Positions 1 to 8,399 of a DNA stretch of 64,000 nt are shown here, piece by piece. The number at the start of each line of letters is the position of its first letter. Position 1 is the stretch's first letter. Below the pieces are notes generated by a model. It searched no databases and had not been told where the DNA came from. It was given only the letters and a program-made list of their open reading frames with translations. This DNA comes from Diplonema papillatum (lineage: Eukaryota; Euglenozoa; Diplonemea; Diplonemida; Diplonemidae): the NCBI GenBank assembly GCA_030068145.1, contig JAPJBO010000082.1:1-64000 (forward strand). The letters run 5' to 3'. The translations under genes were made by a program, and so were the position numbers.

Positions 1-3000
1 GGGGCGCGATCCTGCACTTTGCGAGCGCGCGGATCGGGAGGATACCAGTCTCCTGTTGCCCGGCGAATTCAGCGACGCCTTTGCGACAGCCCAGGATGAG
101 GGTAAGGGCACGACGATGCATGCGTTCAAGCGTTGTGAGGGGCCCATTAGCGGGGAGGATGAATGGCCCGTAGATTCCGAGTGCGTACGTGTACGTGGGT
201 AGCACATAGGAGAGATACAGGGTGCGGAGAACCGTGCCGTTGAAGCCGTAATCCTTGCCGGCCAGGTGTCGAAGGAGGTTCATCCTCAGCGAGAATCCAT
301 CGACAACCCGTTGGAGGTGAGGGAGGAAGGTGAATCCTTGGTCGATGGTTAACCCAAGAAGCTTCACTTTGTCAACCCACTGAAGGGTAACCACCGAGTG
401 GAGCAGTGTGAGCCCGGCATTGGCCTCTGTTACGGGCCCGAACGCGATGCCAACGAATGTTTTGCCGTCATGTGGCGTGTTCGTCCCCACCAATCTACCC
501 TCTGCCGACACTCGCCGTTCGGTGTCAGCAGGGGGAACAGGGACGTCAGCCCTCGTCGCCTTGAAGACTACGTTCGGTGGGGGGAAAGGGGCTGCGTTCT
601 TTCCAACGAAGAAGACACCTCTGGTCTTCAGAACGGACAGGGACATCAGCGCCTGCGCCGTCCAGCGCTCCACCACGTCGACAACATCTTGCGCGTACTG
701 CTCGAGGGCGGCAAACGTGCGGGCCTCCACTGCAACGCCGTCATCATCAGCATACAGGGAGAAGGTTATCGTCGCCCCGACGTTGTCCAGATGGATGCGG
801 CGCTGCAGCCGATCGAGGTCCGAACCGAGGTCGTCGATGTAGTATAGGAACAGAAGGGGGCCGAGCACCGTCCCCTGGGGGACGCCGGTATTCAAGTCAA
901 AGGAGCGGCCAGTCGCTCCGTCGATCTTGTAGGCCGCCCTCCTGTTCCGTAGGAAGGCCTCGATCCAGCGAAGGAACTTGGCGGGCACCCCTCTTCGCTG
1001 CAGGATGTCCATCAGCTTGCCGTGGTCGACGGTATCGAACGCGTTCGCCAGATCGAACGACAGCAAACACGTGAACAGCAGACGGTTCCTGGCAGAGTCG
1101 AGAGCCGAAACTATCGAGAACAGCTGCTCTTCGGGACCGCGACCCTTGCGGAAGCCGCCCTGCCGCGAGTTGAAACGCCGGACCTCAGGATGCTGCGGGC
1201 TTTCCGTGAGGTACTCGAGCCGATTCTTCACGATGACTTCCATTACCTTGGAGATCACACTCGTAAGAGATATCGGCCGGTAACCCTCCGGCAAGGAGTG
1301 GTCCCGTCCTGGTTTCGGGACGGGGACGACGTGGGCGTCTCGCCAGGATTCGGGAACGAAGCCTTCCTCCCACGAAATGTTGACCAACTCAAGGATGAGG
1401 GCCCTGGCACCGTCGGTGAGTCGGCGGAGGAACTCACTGCAAAGCCCGTCAGGGTCGAGCGAAGTCTTCGGGTCGAGGTTGTCGAGGGCCCGATCGAGCT
1501 CGTCGGCGGTGATGAGCCCGCAGCCAGCGTCGTCGTTGGATGGTTCTTTAGCGGGGAACCACGGCGGCGGTTTGGTAGCTGTCGAACCGCCGCACACCCG
1601 TTTGAGGTGATCCCCAAAAAGCTCCGTCTTCCCGTCTGCGGCCACATAATATGAGTGACCGAGCCGGATGGGGGGGATGTTGTTCTGCTGCGTTCGACCG
1701 TCGATCTTGCGGATCAGGCGGAAGAGCAGCCCAATGTCCGTGCAGCGGTTGATCCTCCCGGAGAAGGCATTCCAGTGAGCCGCCTTCGCCTGCGTGGCCG
1801 CCGACGCGAATCTGGCGACCGCGTCGGAGTAGGCGCGCTGTGCGTGTGGGGCGTCAGGGTCGGCGAGGAGGGCGGTGAAGGCCGCCCCCTTGACACGCTC
1901 TAGAGCAGAGAGCCCCGGGGTCCACCATTCCTTGTACGGACGTCCTTGTCGATACCGGGGGACAAACTGGTGTACAGCACGGCGGAACGTCGAAGCGACT
2001 CGCTTAGCGAATTGCACATTGGTTGCCGGCCGGTTTGCGAGTAGGGCAGAGCTCTCCTCGTCGAGATGCTCCATCATGCCATCCCAGTCAGCCCGAGCCC
2101 AAGAGAACCAAGTTTTGCGGAGGACGCGCGGCTGGGAGTACCCCCGGGGAACTTCGAACGCCATGGGGAGGTGGTCCCGGGTGGTACCCCAAGAATCCAG
2201 CACTCTCCAATTGCGGATGTTGGAGGTGGGGGTGGAGATTACCACATCCGGAGAGGAGTACCTGGCGTGGGGGCGGTAGGCCATCGTGGAGACCGACGGG
2301 TCGTTCAGGGTCATGGCAGACGCCTCGACGAGCCAGTCCCTGAGGATTTTTCCGCCTGTGTTCTCGGCTCCCCGAGACCAGTCCGGGTGGTGGACGTTGA
2401 GATCACCGGCGATGACCACGTGGTCGTCCATCGGGAACGGCTCCATGCACAGGTCTCTCCCTTCCTTGCGGGGCGGGCGGTACACATTGTACACCCTCAG
2501 GGGGGGAAGGCCGATGCGAGTGATCTCGACAGCAACGCAATCTAGAGAGGAGTCGGCGTCGATATCAGGGGGCGGGATTTCCGTCGCGAGCAGGCTTGTG
2601 CGAACGAAGATGAGAACACCTCCGCCGCGGGCGTCTCCGTCTCGGTCGCGTCTGAAGACTCGGTAGCCGTCGAGGCGAGGGGGAAGGGACTTGCTCGAGA
2701 GCCATGTCTCTTGAAGGAGCAGGATGTCCGGGATCCTCGGAGACATGTTGGCGACCCCTCGGCTGATACTATTGGTACCGCCAGGGATGGACTCCCTTGC
2801 CCAAAATGATCGGCAGTTGAACGACACGATCAAAAGGATGCTATCGGGGTCAAAGGGTGCAGCGGCAGCGGGGGTACTGGCGGTGCGCCTCCGCCGCCGG
2901 CCGCGACCCGGCGGAGGGGCCGGCTCCCGGCGCGAAGCAGTATTGGTGTTGGCTGCTCGCGGTGGTGCGCCAGGGGTGGGGGGTGGACCGGCCGGATGGG

Positions 3001-3052
3001 CGCGGTGGTGGGCATCGGGGGGGGTTACCCCTCGATGCGGGGGCGACTGCCC
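1..3052 (-). CDS. LINE-A copy 1 ORF2: endonuclease and reverse transcriptase, cut by window edge
   Basis: This protein nicks target DNA and reverse-transcribes the LINE RNA. Reading leftward, a basic Pro/Arg-rich leader is followed by an APE-type endonuclease at about 2830-2160. It shows NCRSF near the start, the QETW box, NVYRPP, a GDLN box, and RDH where the family usually has SDH. The reverse transcriptase runs from about 1335 to 430: PGYRP-type finger, FDLANAFDTVDH, GVPQGTVLGPLLF, and the catalytic YADDD at about 740-754. The RNase H and zinc-knuckle part seen in copy 2 lies beyond the left edge. The frame is open from the TGA that ends ORF1 (3053-3055) to base 1, and both ORFs share one frame. 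No in-frame ATG lies between that TGA and the endonuclease; the first is after the NCRSF box. How ORF2 is started is therefore unclear. Confidence 0.85.
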
Positions 3053-5680
3053 TCAGTGCTGTGATAGGAGCGGGGGGCTGTAATCAGGCAACGACCCGTC
3101 GAAGCTCGGCCCGTCGCCCGGGAGAGCCAACGACCCCCCTTCAGTCGAACGTGCTCCGGCGGGGGGCGAGGGTTGCTGTTGGGGCAGAAGCCCAGTTGGC
3201 GGCGTTGCGTTACTGGCCGGGGACCGCCCGGCTCCCCTCGGACCCTGCGGGGTGAGGCTCTCGGGAGCGCTGCGGGATCGCGGGGGGGGATACTCCGCAA
3301 ACGGACTTCTGCCCCGGCCCGCGACGGTGGCTCTGGTGGCGAGGGCGGGGTCAGGAGTTTGCGGTTGATCCGCCCGAAGCTCGGGGGTGCATTGGGGTCG
3401 GGGCGGCTCGGCTGTGGGCGGCAGGGGCGCTGGTTCCACAGCGGGACGTGCCGATCGTTTCCGCAGCAGAGACCTCTCCCGTGCAGCACGCTCGGCCGTG
3501 TCCTTGGTGTTGGGTCCCTTCCCAGTCTTCAGGGCCGACCGGGGCTTAGCGGGGGAAGGGGAACGGGTAGCGGGGGGTGGTACTAGGGGCAGCGGAGTGT
3601 CGTGCGGCTGCGGCGCCTGCAGCAAAGGTTCGGCACTGTCAACTGGTAGATCCACCTGCGTCCGGGACACCTGCTCGGAACTGGTTTCGGGCTGGGGGGG
3701 GAGGGTAGCCTCTCCCTTACAGAGCTCAGCTTCGTGGTCTGCTGACCTGTCCCGCGCTTTCTTCCGCAGCACAACCTTCGGGCGGCGGTCCAGGTCATGC
3801 CCGCGAGCGGGCAGTTCGCCCCGCAGTGTGTCGAGGGCAGCGCTTTGAAGCCTGACCGCCGCGGCCAAATCGCGGAAGGGGCCCTCCATCTCCGCGCCGC
3901 GCTTTTGGATGTCGGCGGCAAGCTCCGAGCGGGTGCTCGAGAGTGCCGCGCCCTGCGCTCGGATCTCCTCGGAGAGGCCGGCAACCTTGCTGTAGACCTC
4001 ATCCGTGATCATGCGGAAGCCGGAGAGCAAGTCGACCTCGGTCTTGGCCACCGCGTCTCGGTATCCAGCCTGCATTTGCGCAGACAAGGCCTGGAATTGG
4101 CCCAAGGCTGCAGCAAGAGCGTCCGTCTGCGAGACGTCAGTTGTGCCGGGAGGGGGAATAGGCTGGGGGGCCGCTGGGGGGGGCGAGCAAGGCCTAACCT
4201 CCTCGCTACTCGAGCTCACAGCGTCGACATCCATAGCCGGCTCGTCGTCAGGGAAGTCGGCTGCCGCGATGGTGAGGCCGCCAGCCAGGGGTTTGCCTCT
4301 CGGGGGTTCTGTTTGTTCGCCGAGGAGGCGAAGGCCGTCGACGATGCGTTGTGCAACGGCCGCACCGTGTAGCCTGGTGAGGTCGGCGAGCGACAGGGGC
4401 GGTGGGGAACAGCTGTTCGGTTGGCTGGCCGAGGTGGCAGACGGGGCGCGGAAGCTGTCGGAAAGGCGTGGGGAGTTGTCGGTTTGGGCCGGCTCGAGCG
4501 GGCAGCGGGGGATGCGCTTGAACCTGAGTGTGGGGCCCTGAGCGGTCCGTAGGGTATCCGTCCCGGGGAGCGTCTCCGACTTCACCACCCAGGTGAGAAA
4601 ACGTCCGCCCTTTCGCGTGCGGAAGAGCGGCGTGACGCCCCAGCCAAGGTCGCGGAGGTTGCGACTTAGCAGACCCCCGTTGGTGCGGCATGGTACACCC
4701 TGTACCTCGAAATAGCCGATGGGAGGGGGCAAGGGGGGCAGCTGGGCAATGGCCCGCTTGTAGTCAGCAGCCTTTACGCGGATCCCCAGTGCAGCTCGGC
4801 AGAAGGTGAGACCCCAGTGGAGGTCAGGGATGCTGCTCGCTAGGTCCTGGGCCTCGTTCACGGGGATCTCACCGAGGTTAATGACCCGGTACTCGTGGTC
4901 ATTAGCAAGCGGCTCGAAGAAGACGGTGCCGAATCCACTCGACTTCAGGGTGGCCTCGCCCAGAACAGCAGGTACCGCAAATGTGGCGCGGACAAACGTG
5001 TTCAGGCTGTCCTTGGACAGCTCTCTGTCCGCAGTCACTCCCCAGATGCCGTTGATCTCCTGGCGGTCAACAGCCCAGTGGAGGCGCGTGCGGGCAAGAG
5101 CGTGCGCGTGCTGCTGCACCTCGTTCCAAGGGGTGTCGGGCATCGGCATGGTGGCTCGGAAACGGGCCTCAGGAGCTTCCCAACCAGGGTACAGCCCGTC
5201 GACGGCGCCGGGGACGGCAGAGTGGGAGGCAGAGGCGGAGGACGCGCTGGGGCCGTAATCGTCCCGTTCCAGCGGGCGTTGGCCCTTGCCCCTACCCTTC
5301 GAACCGCAGACCTCGTGTACCACCGTACCCGAACCGCGGCCAGGTACTCCAGCCATGGAGCCCCGCCCGGAAGGTACGCTCGGGCGCCCGCTCGAACCTA
5401 TCCCCCGTCCTTGCCCTTGGCGGCTGCCAAACCCCGATCGCTTGCCCCCGAGTACAGACGGCAGGATGCTGAGTGACGGCGAGAGCCCGGCATCGAAGCC
5501 GATCTCCCGTAGCGGCGTGTCGAGGGGAAGTGGTGCTCCGCAGCCACGAACCACTCGGACGCCGGGACAAAGGAGGAGCCCGCGCCCCTCGAGGACATCG
5601 CCGAGCCGATCATCGAGGTTGGCGGTCAGACAGTGCCGCTTCCCGTCGACACCGGTGACGATGAAAGAGGACGACGGCGA
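3053..5680 (-). CDS. LINE-A ORF1 protein with N-terminal ubiquitin-like domain
   Basis: This is the probable RNA-binding ORF1 protein of LINE-A. Order of parts on the minus strand: a ubiquitin-like fold (about 5675-5442) ending Leu-Gly-Gly; a Gly/Arg/Ser-rich stretch; a domain of about 200 residues (roughly 5080-4450) holding GYFEVQGVPCRTNGG and a GWGVTPLF motif; a Pro/Ser-rich region; a predicted coiled coil (about 4080-3790); and a basic Pro-rich tail. The 200-residue domain recurs in the ORF1 of LINE-C, which supports it as a family-specific conserved domain. It ends at TGA 3053-3055, with ORF2 next in frame. No ATG precedes the ubiquitin-like part on the LINE side. The open frame runs on upstream into astacin sequence, so the true start is unresolved: a non-AUG start, a spliced leader, or the Met at about 5355 just after the domain. 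Function is inferred from position and conservation. Confidence 0.7.
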   Translation of the reverse strand, partial: SPSSSFIVTGVDGKRHCLTANLDDRLGDVLEGRGLLLCPGVRVVRGCGAPLPLDTPLREIGFDAGLSPSLSILPSVLGGKRSGFGSRQGQGRGIGSSGRPSVPSGRGSMAGVPGRGSGTVVHEVCGSKGRGKGQRPLERDDYGPSASSASASHSAVPGAVDGLYPGWEAPEARFRATMPMPDTPWNEVQQHAHALARTRLHWAVDRQEINGIWGVTADRELSKDSLNTFVRATFAVPAVLGEATLKSSGFGTVFFEPLANDHEYRVINLGEIPVNEAQDLASSIPDLHWGLTFCRAALGIRVKAADYKRAIAQLPPLPPPIGYFEVQGVPCRTNGGLLSRNLRDLGWGVTPLFRTRKGGRFLTWVVKSETLPGTDTLRTAQGPTLRFKRIPRCPLEPAQTDNSPRLSDSFRAPSATSASQPNSCSPPPLSLADLTRLHGAAVAQRIVDGLRLLGEQTEPPRGKPLAGGLTIAAADFPDDEPAMDVDAVSSSSEEVRPCSPPPAAPQPIPPPGTTDVSQTDALAAALGQFQALSAQMQAGYRDAVAKTEVDLLSGFRMITDEVYSKVAGLSEEIRAQGAALSSTRSELAADIQKRGAEMEGPFRDLAAAVRLQSAALDTLRGELPARGHDLDRRPKVVLRKKARDRSADHEAELCKGEATLPPQPETSSEQVSRTQVDLPVDSAEPLLQAPQPHDTPLPLVPPPATRSPSPAKPRSALKTGKGPNTKDTAERAARERSLLRKRSARPAVEPAPLPPTAEPPRPQCTPELRADQPQTPDPALATRATVAGRGRSPFAEYPPPRSRSAPESLTPQGPRGAGRSPASNATPPTGLLPQQQPSPPAGARSTEGGSLALPGDGPSFDGSLPDYSPPLLSQH
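5442..5675 (-). other. Ubiquitin-like domain at start of LINE-A ORF1
   Basis: About 74 residues follow the ubiquitin strand order. There is a first strand (SSFIVTGV), a DGK turn, a second strand, a short helix, a third strand (VRVVRGC), then a PLPLDTPLREIGFDAG segment matching the L-x-D-x-x-T-L-x-D-Y/G-I region of ubiquitin, a last hydrophobic strand, and the terminal LGG followed by KRSG. The helix is about three residues shorter than in ubiquitin. Similarity is judged by eye on pattern and length, not by an alignment score. In ubiquitin precursors the bond after Gly-Gly is cut by deubiquitinases; whether that happens here is inference. Confidence 0.6.
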
Positions 5681-6039
5681 GGAGCTTGCACATCTGGCCG
5701 GGGGCGTGACGTCTGGAGTAGCCACGGATAACGGGGGGGTGACCAGCGCGGGCGTGTGCGTTGTTCGGGCAACCGCAACTGTAGCAACCGAGAGCCAGGG
5801 TGCACAGGAGCGGATGACGAGCGCGTTGCCGGAGAGAGTGGCGCATAGCCCCCGGCGCGCACTCCGACGCCGGTCAGCCGCCCTTTGCAACCTTCGTTGC
5901 CTCGCTGACTGACTCCGCAGTACGGAACGAGGGGGCTGTGGAAGGCTTGGGAGGCAGGGCGCGACGATGGCGTTGGTGAGGTCGGGAAGGACCGGCTGTT
6001 GGCCATGAGGTGACCAGACAGTGTCGGCGGCCGTGACGG

Positions 6040-7411
6040 TGGATGGCCGAGTGCGAGGTCGGTCTTCACGGCAACCGACTGCAGGGAACGAGCCGCGATG
6101 CTCATGCTCGTATCTGCAGTTAGCACCAGGAGGCGAAGGGTGGGCGGTTTCTGGCGGGAGTGTCGTGACGGAGGACCGGAGGATCAACAGGTGCGCCGGA
6201 GCGCAGGAGAAATCCGGCACCGAGCCAGACGTGGCGAAGAAGACGGAGTCGTCGAGTTCCACTGCGAGGGACACCTGCGGCCCGTGGTGCATGAGGCTCC
6301 AGTAGTCGTACGGATCCAGGTCGCGCCCCGACTTTTCACGGCAACCGACTGCAGGGAGCGAGCCGCAACGATCGTGCTCGTACCTGCAGTTAGAACCAGG
6401 AGGCGAGGGGTGGGCGGTTTCCGGCGGGTGTGTCGTGACGGAGGACCGGAAGATCAAAAGGTGCGCCGTAGCGCAGGAGAAATCCGGGACCGAGTCAGCT
6501 GTTGTCGGGAGGTTCGGCGGCTGCGGCGGCCCGTCGGGAAGGGTGAACAGAGGGGAAGCAGCTGTCTGCAGGACGGCGGTCAGCGGCGCGCCTGTCGTCG
6601 GCACGACGGTGGGGCCAGCTGCCACTCGCACGACGACCGAGCACGTTGCAACCGGCACGTCGGAGATCGTGGCGGCGAAGCTGGTGGAGAAGGAGAACGA
6701 GCCGCCGACCGCTGCCGCACTATCGCTGGTGGTGCTGCCTTCTGGCGTGGACGTGGCGAAGAAGACGGAGTCGTTGAGTTCCACTGCGAGGGACACCTGC
6801 GGCCCGTGGTGCATGAGGCTACAGTAGTCGTACGGGCCCAGGTAGCGCCCCGAGGGGCCAAACTTCTCGAAGCCGCCGGTGACGTTGCTTTCGTTGTGGG
6901 TCACGTACCCGCCCCTGGCGTTCCTCGTGTGCTCGTGCCTGAGGCCCAGGGCGTGCCCGATCTCATGAGCGACCCAACCTCGATAGCAGATAGTCCCGAT
7001 GTTGACTTCGCTGACGCCGCCGAAAGTTCCGACCGGCGCGTCGCACCGGCTGGCGTCCGAGACGAAGACCATGGACGGCTCATAGCACGTGAAGGGGCTG
7101 CTGCACTTCGTGAACCGGATGCACGTCACCTCTTCCCAGTTGGCCACGGCCCACGTGATCCGGTCGTCGCCGTCCTGGAGGTAGTACGCCGCCGGGTCCT
7201 GCGCGTTAGCGTAGCTGATGGCAATGGCGTACCGCACCTGCCCCTGGTGCCACAGCCGATTCCTCCCCATGAATCCCGTGCCGCCGAAGTCGTCGCCGAG
7301 GATGTCGTCCGCCAGCGCGTACGGCGGGCCGGTGGGGCCGACCGTGTTGTTCACTCCCGCGGCTGCGTAGCAAACTGCTGCGAGCAGCACCGGTAACGGG
7401 CTGCCGAGCAT
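6040..7411 (-). CDS. Astacin-family (M12A) zinc metalloprotease, 3' part disrupted
   Basis: A secreted zinc endopeptidase. The start at 7411 gives a signal peptide (MLGSPLPVLLAAVCYAAAG). An in-frame ATG at 7486 would add 25 charged residues ahead of it, so 7411 is preferred. The catalytic domain follows with the astacin zinc signature HEIGHALGLRHEH (about 6968-6930) and the Met-turn SLMHHG (about 6820-6800). Cysteines lie around CIRFTKC and TICYRGW, as in astacins. The domain is followed by a Ser/Thr/Pro-rich tail. That tail is internally duplicated: 6227-6310 repeats 6748-6832, and 6060-6226 repeats 6333-6499. The second round lacks the segment 6500-6747 that separates these blocks in the first. 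The open frame then runs into LINE-A without a stop. The gene is probably broken by the LINE or its 3' exons lie beyond it. Confidence 0.8.
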
Positions 7412-7489
7412 TTTTCCGCCGATGGTCGGGCGCGGCTTTCGTTCTGTCTCTCTCTGCAGCGTCCTGCGAGGAGACCTTCCGTTCACGCG

Positions 7490-8399
7490 TCTTTGGTGTG
7501 TTTGGTGTGTTTCCTTTGTTGGGGACTTCTTTCACCGGGGAGACCGGTACCGCTTTCCAATAAAGTTTTTTCTTTTTTGCAAGAGGCACCACATTCTTTT
7601 GGCAGCTCCGGAGAGCCGCGTTCCAGTTTTCGGGCAGGCTTTACGGGCCTCTTCGGGCCGGAAGGCATGCCAGAGAGACACAAGACACATGCAAGAGTGG
7701 GAAGGGCTATGGTACAAGGGGGGGGGGGATAACTGTGTGTGGGTGTCCAGTATCTGAGCCTTTCACACAAACCAGCCAGGTGGCGGTTGAGTGAGGTCAG
7801 GTGGAAGACCCGGGAGACCTCTCTGGCTTCTTTCTTTCTCTGCCACTGGAACTTTGAGGGGGGGGAGTTGGAATGTGGGAATTGGTATGGTGTGGCGGAG
7901 CCCACGGTTGCTTGTTTGTTGCGGGCCTCTCCCCGTAGGGCCTTGACGGCCGGGTATCGAGGCACCGGCGGGAAACGTTGGGGACCGACTAAGAGTCAGA
8001 CACTGAAGTCAGAGGTCAGAGGCTGTGTACTGGGCATGGTCTGAAGATCGGCGCCCGCTCACTCTGCCCCGGCTATGCAAGGGGGATTAGGTGCGTGGGT
8101 GTCCAGTTTCTGAGCCTTTCACTCGAACCTGCCTAGTGGCGGTTGAGTGAGGTCAGGTGGAAGACCCGTTGTTTGCTGTAGGGCGCCGATACCGCTTATT
8201 GCTTGTAGTCAAGCGCGCTTCTCCCCTTTGGGCCTTGGCGGCCGGGGTGCCGAAGCAGGCGTTTACTGAGACGTTAGGCGGGAGCAGCTGCAGATCGACC
8301 GTCGGCGCAAGATGGCGTCTTCGGAAACGCCGCGAGGAGTTGGCGTCTGGCGCGTCCGAGCGGTACAGCCCGCAGCGCGCAAGTTGGTGGTGAGCGCCC
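7490..8399. other. Gene-free stretch with a long direct repeat, upstream of astacin
   Basis: No convincing gene. It lies 5' of the astacin gene and 3' of LINE-A copy 2, so it should hold the astacin promoter and the 3' UTR of the LINE. A direct repeat is visible: 7736-7815 resembles 8092-8175 (shared GGTGTCCAGT, CTGAGCCTTTCAC and GTGGCGGTTGAGTGAGGTCA). 7914-7965 resembles 8207-8260 (GGGCCTTGACGGCCGGG and its variant). A G-run occurs near 7721-7731. Confidence 0.5.

Larger units (their letters stand above)
1..5930 (-). mobile_element. LINE-A copy 1 (non-LTR retrotransposon, 3' part off-window)
   Basis: On the minus strand this element reads 5'-ORF1-ORF2-3'. Positions 1-2930 match 9908-12837 (LINE-A copy 2) with a constant offset of 9,907 and only scattered substitutions, so there is no net length change over 2.9 kb and the copies are young. 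The two copies diverge at about 2932/12838, because copy 2 is truncated there. The 5' boundary against the astacin gene is not sharp; I place it near 5930, between the last astacin-tail duplicate and ORF1. ORF2 has the apurinic-type endonuclease and RT order of Ingi/Jockey/I-like LINEs. Confidence 0.85.

Noticed and set aside
398-2666. Plus-strand frames of 100-210 codons across LINE-A (also 10305-12573)
   Set aside because: They lie antisense to the ORF2 coding frame, recur identically in both copies, and show no domain; GC-rich shadow frames.
6098-7396. 432-codon plus-strand frame opposite the astacin gene
   Set aside because: The minus strand encodes astacin with signal peptide, zinc motif and Met-turn. 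The plus frame is Arg/Gly/Val-rich shadow.
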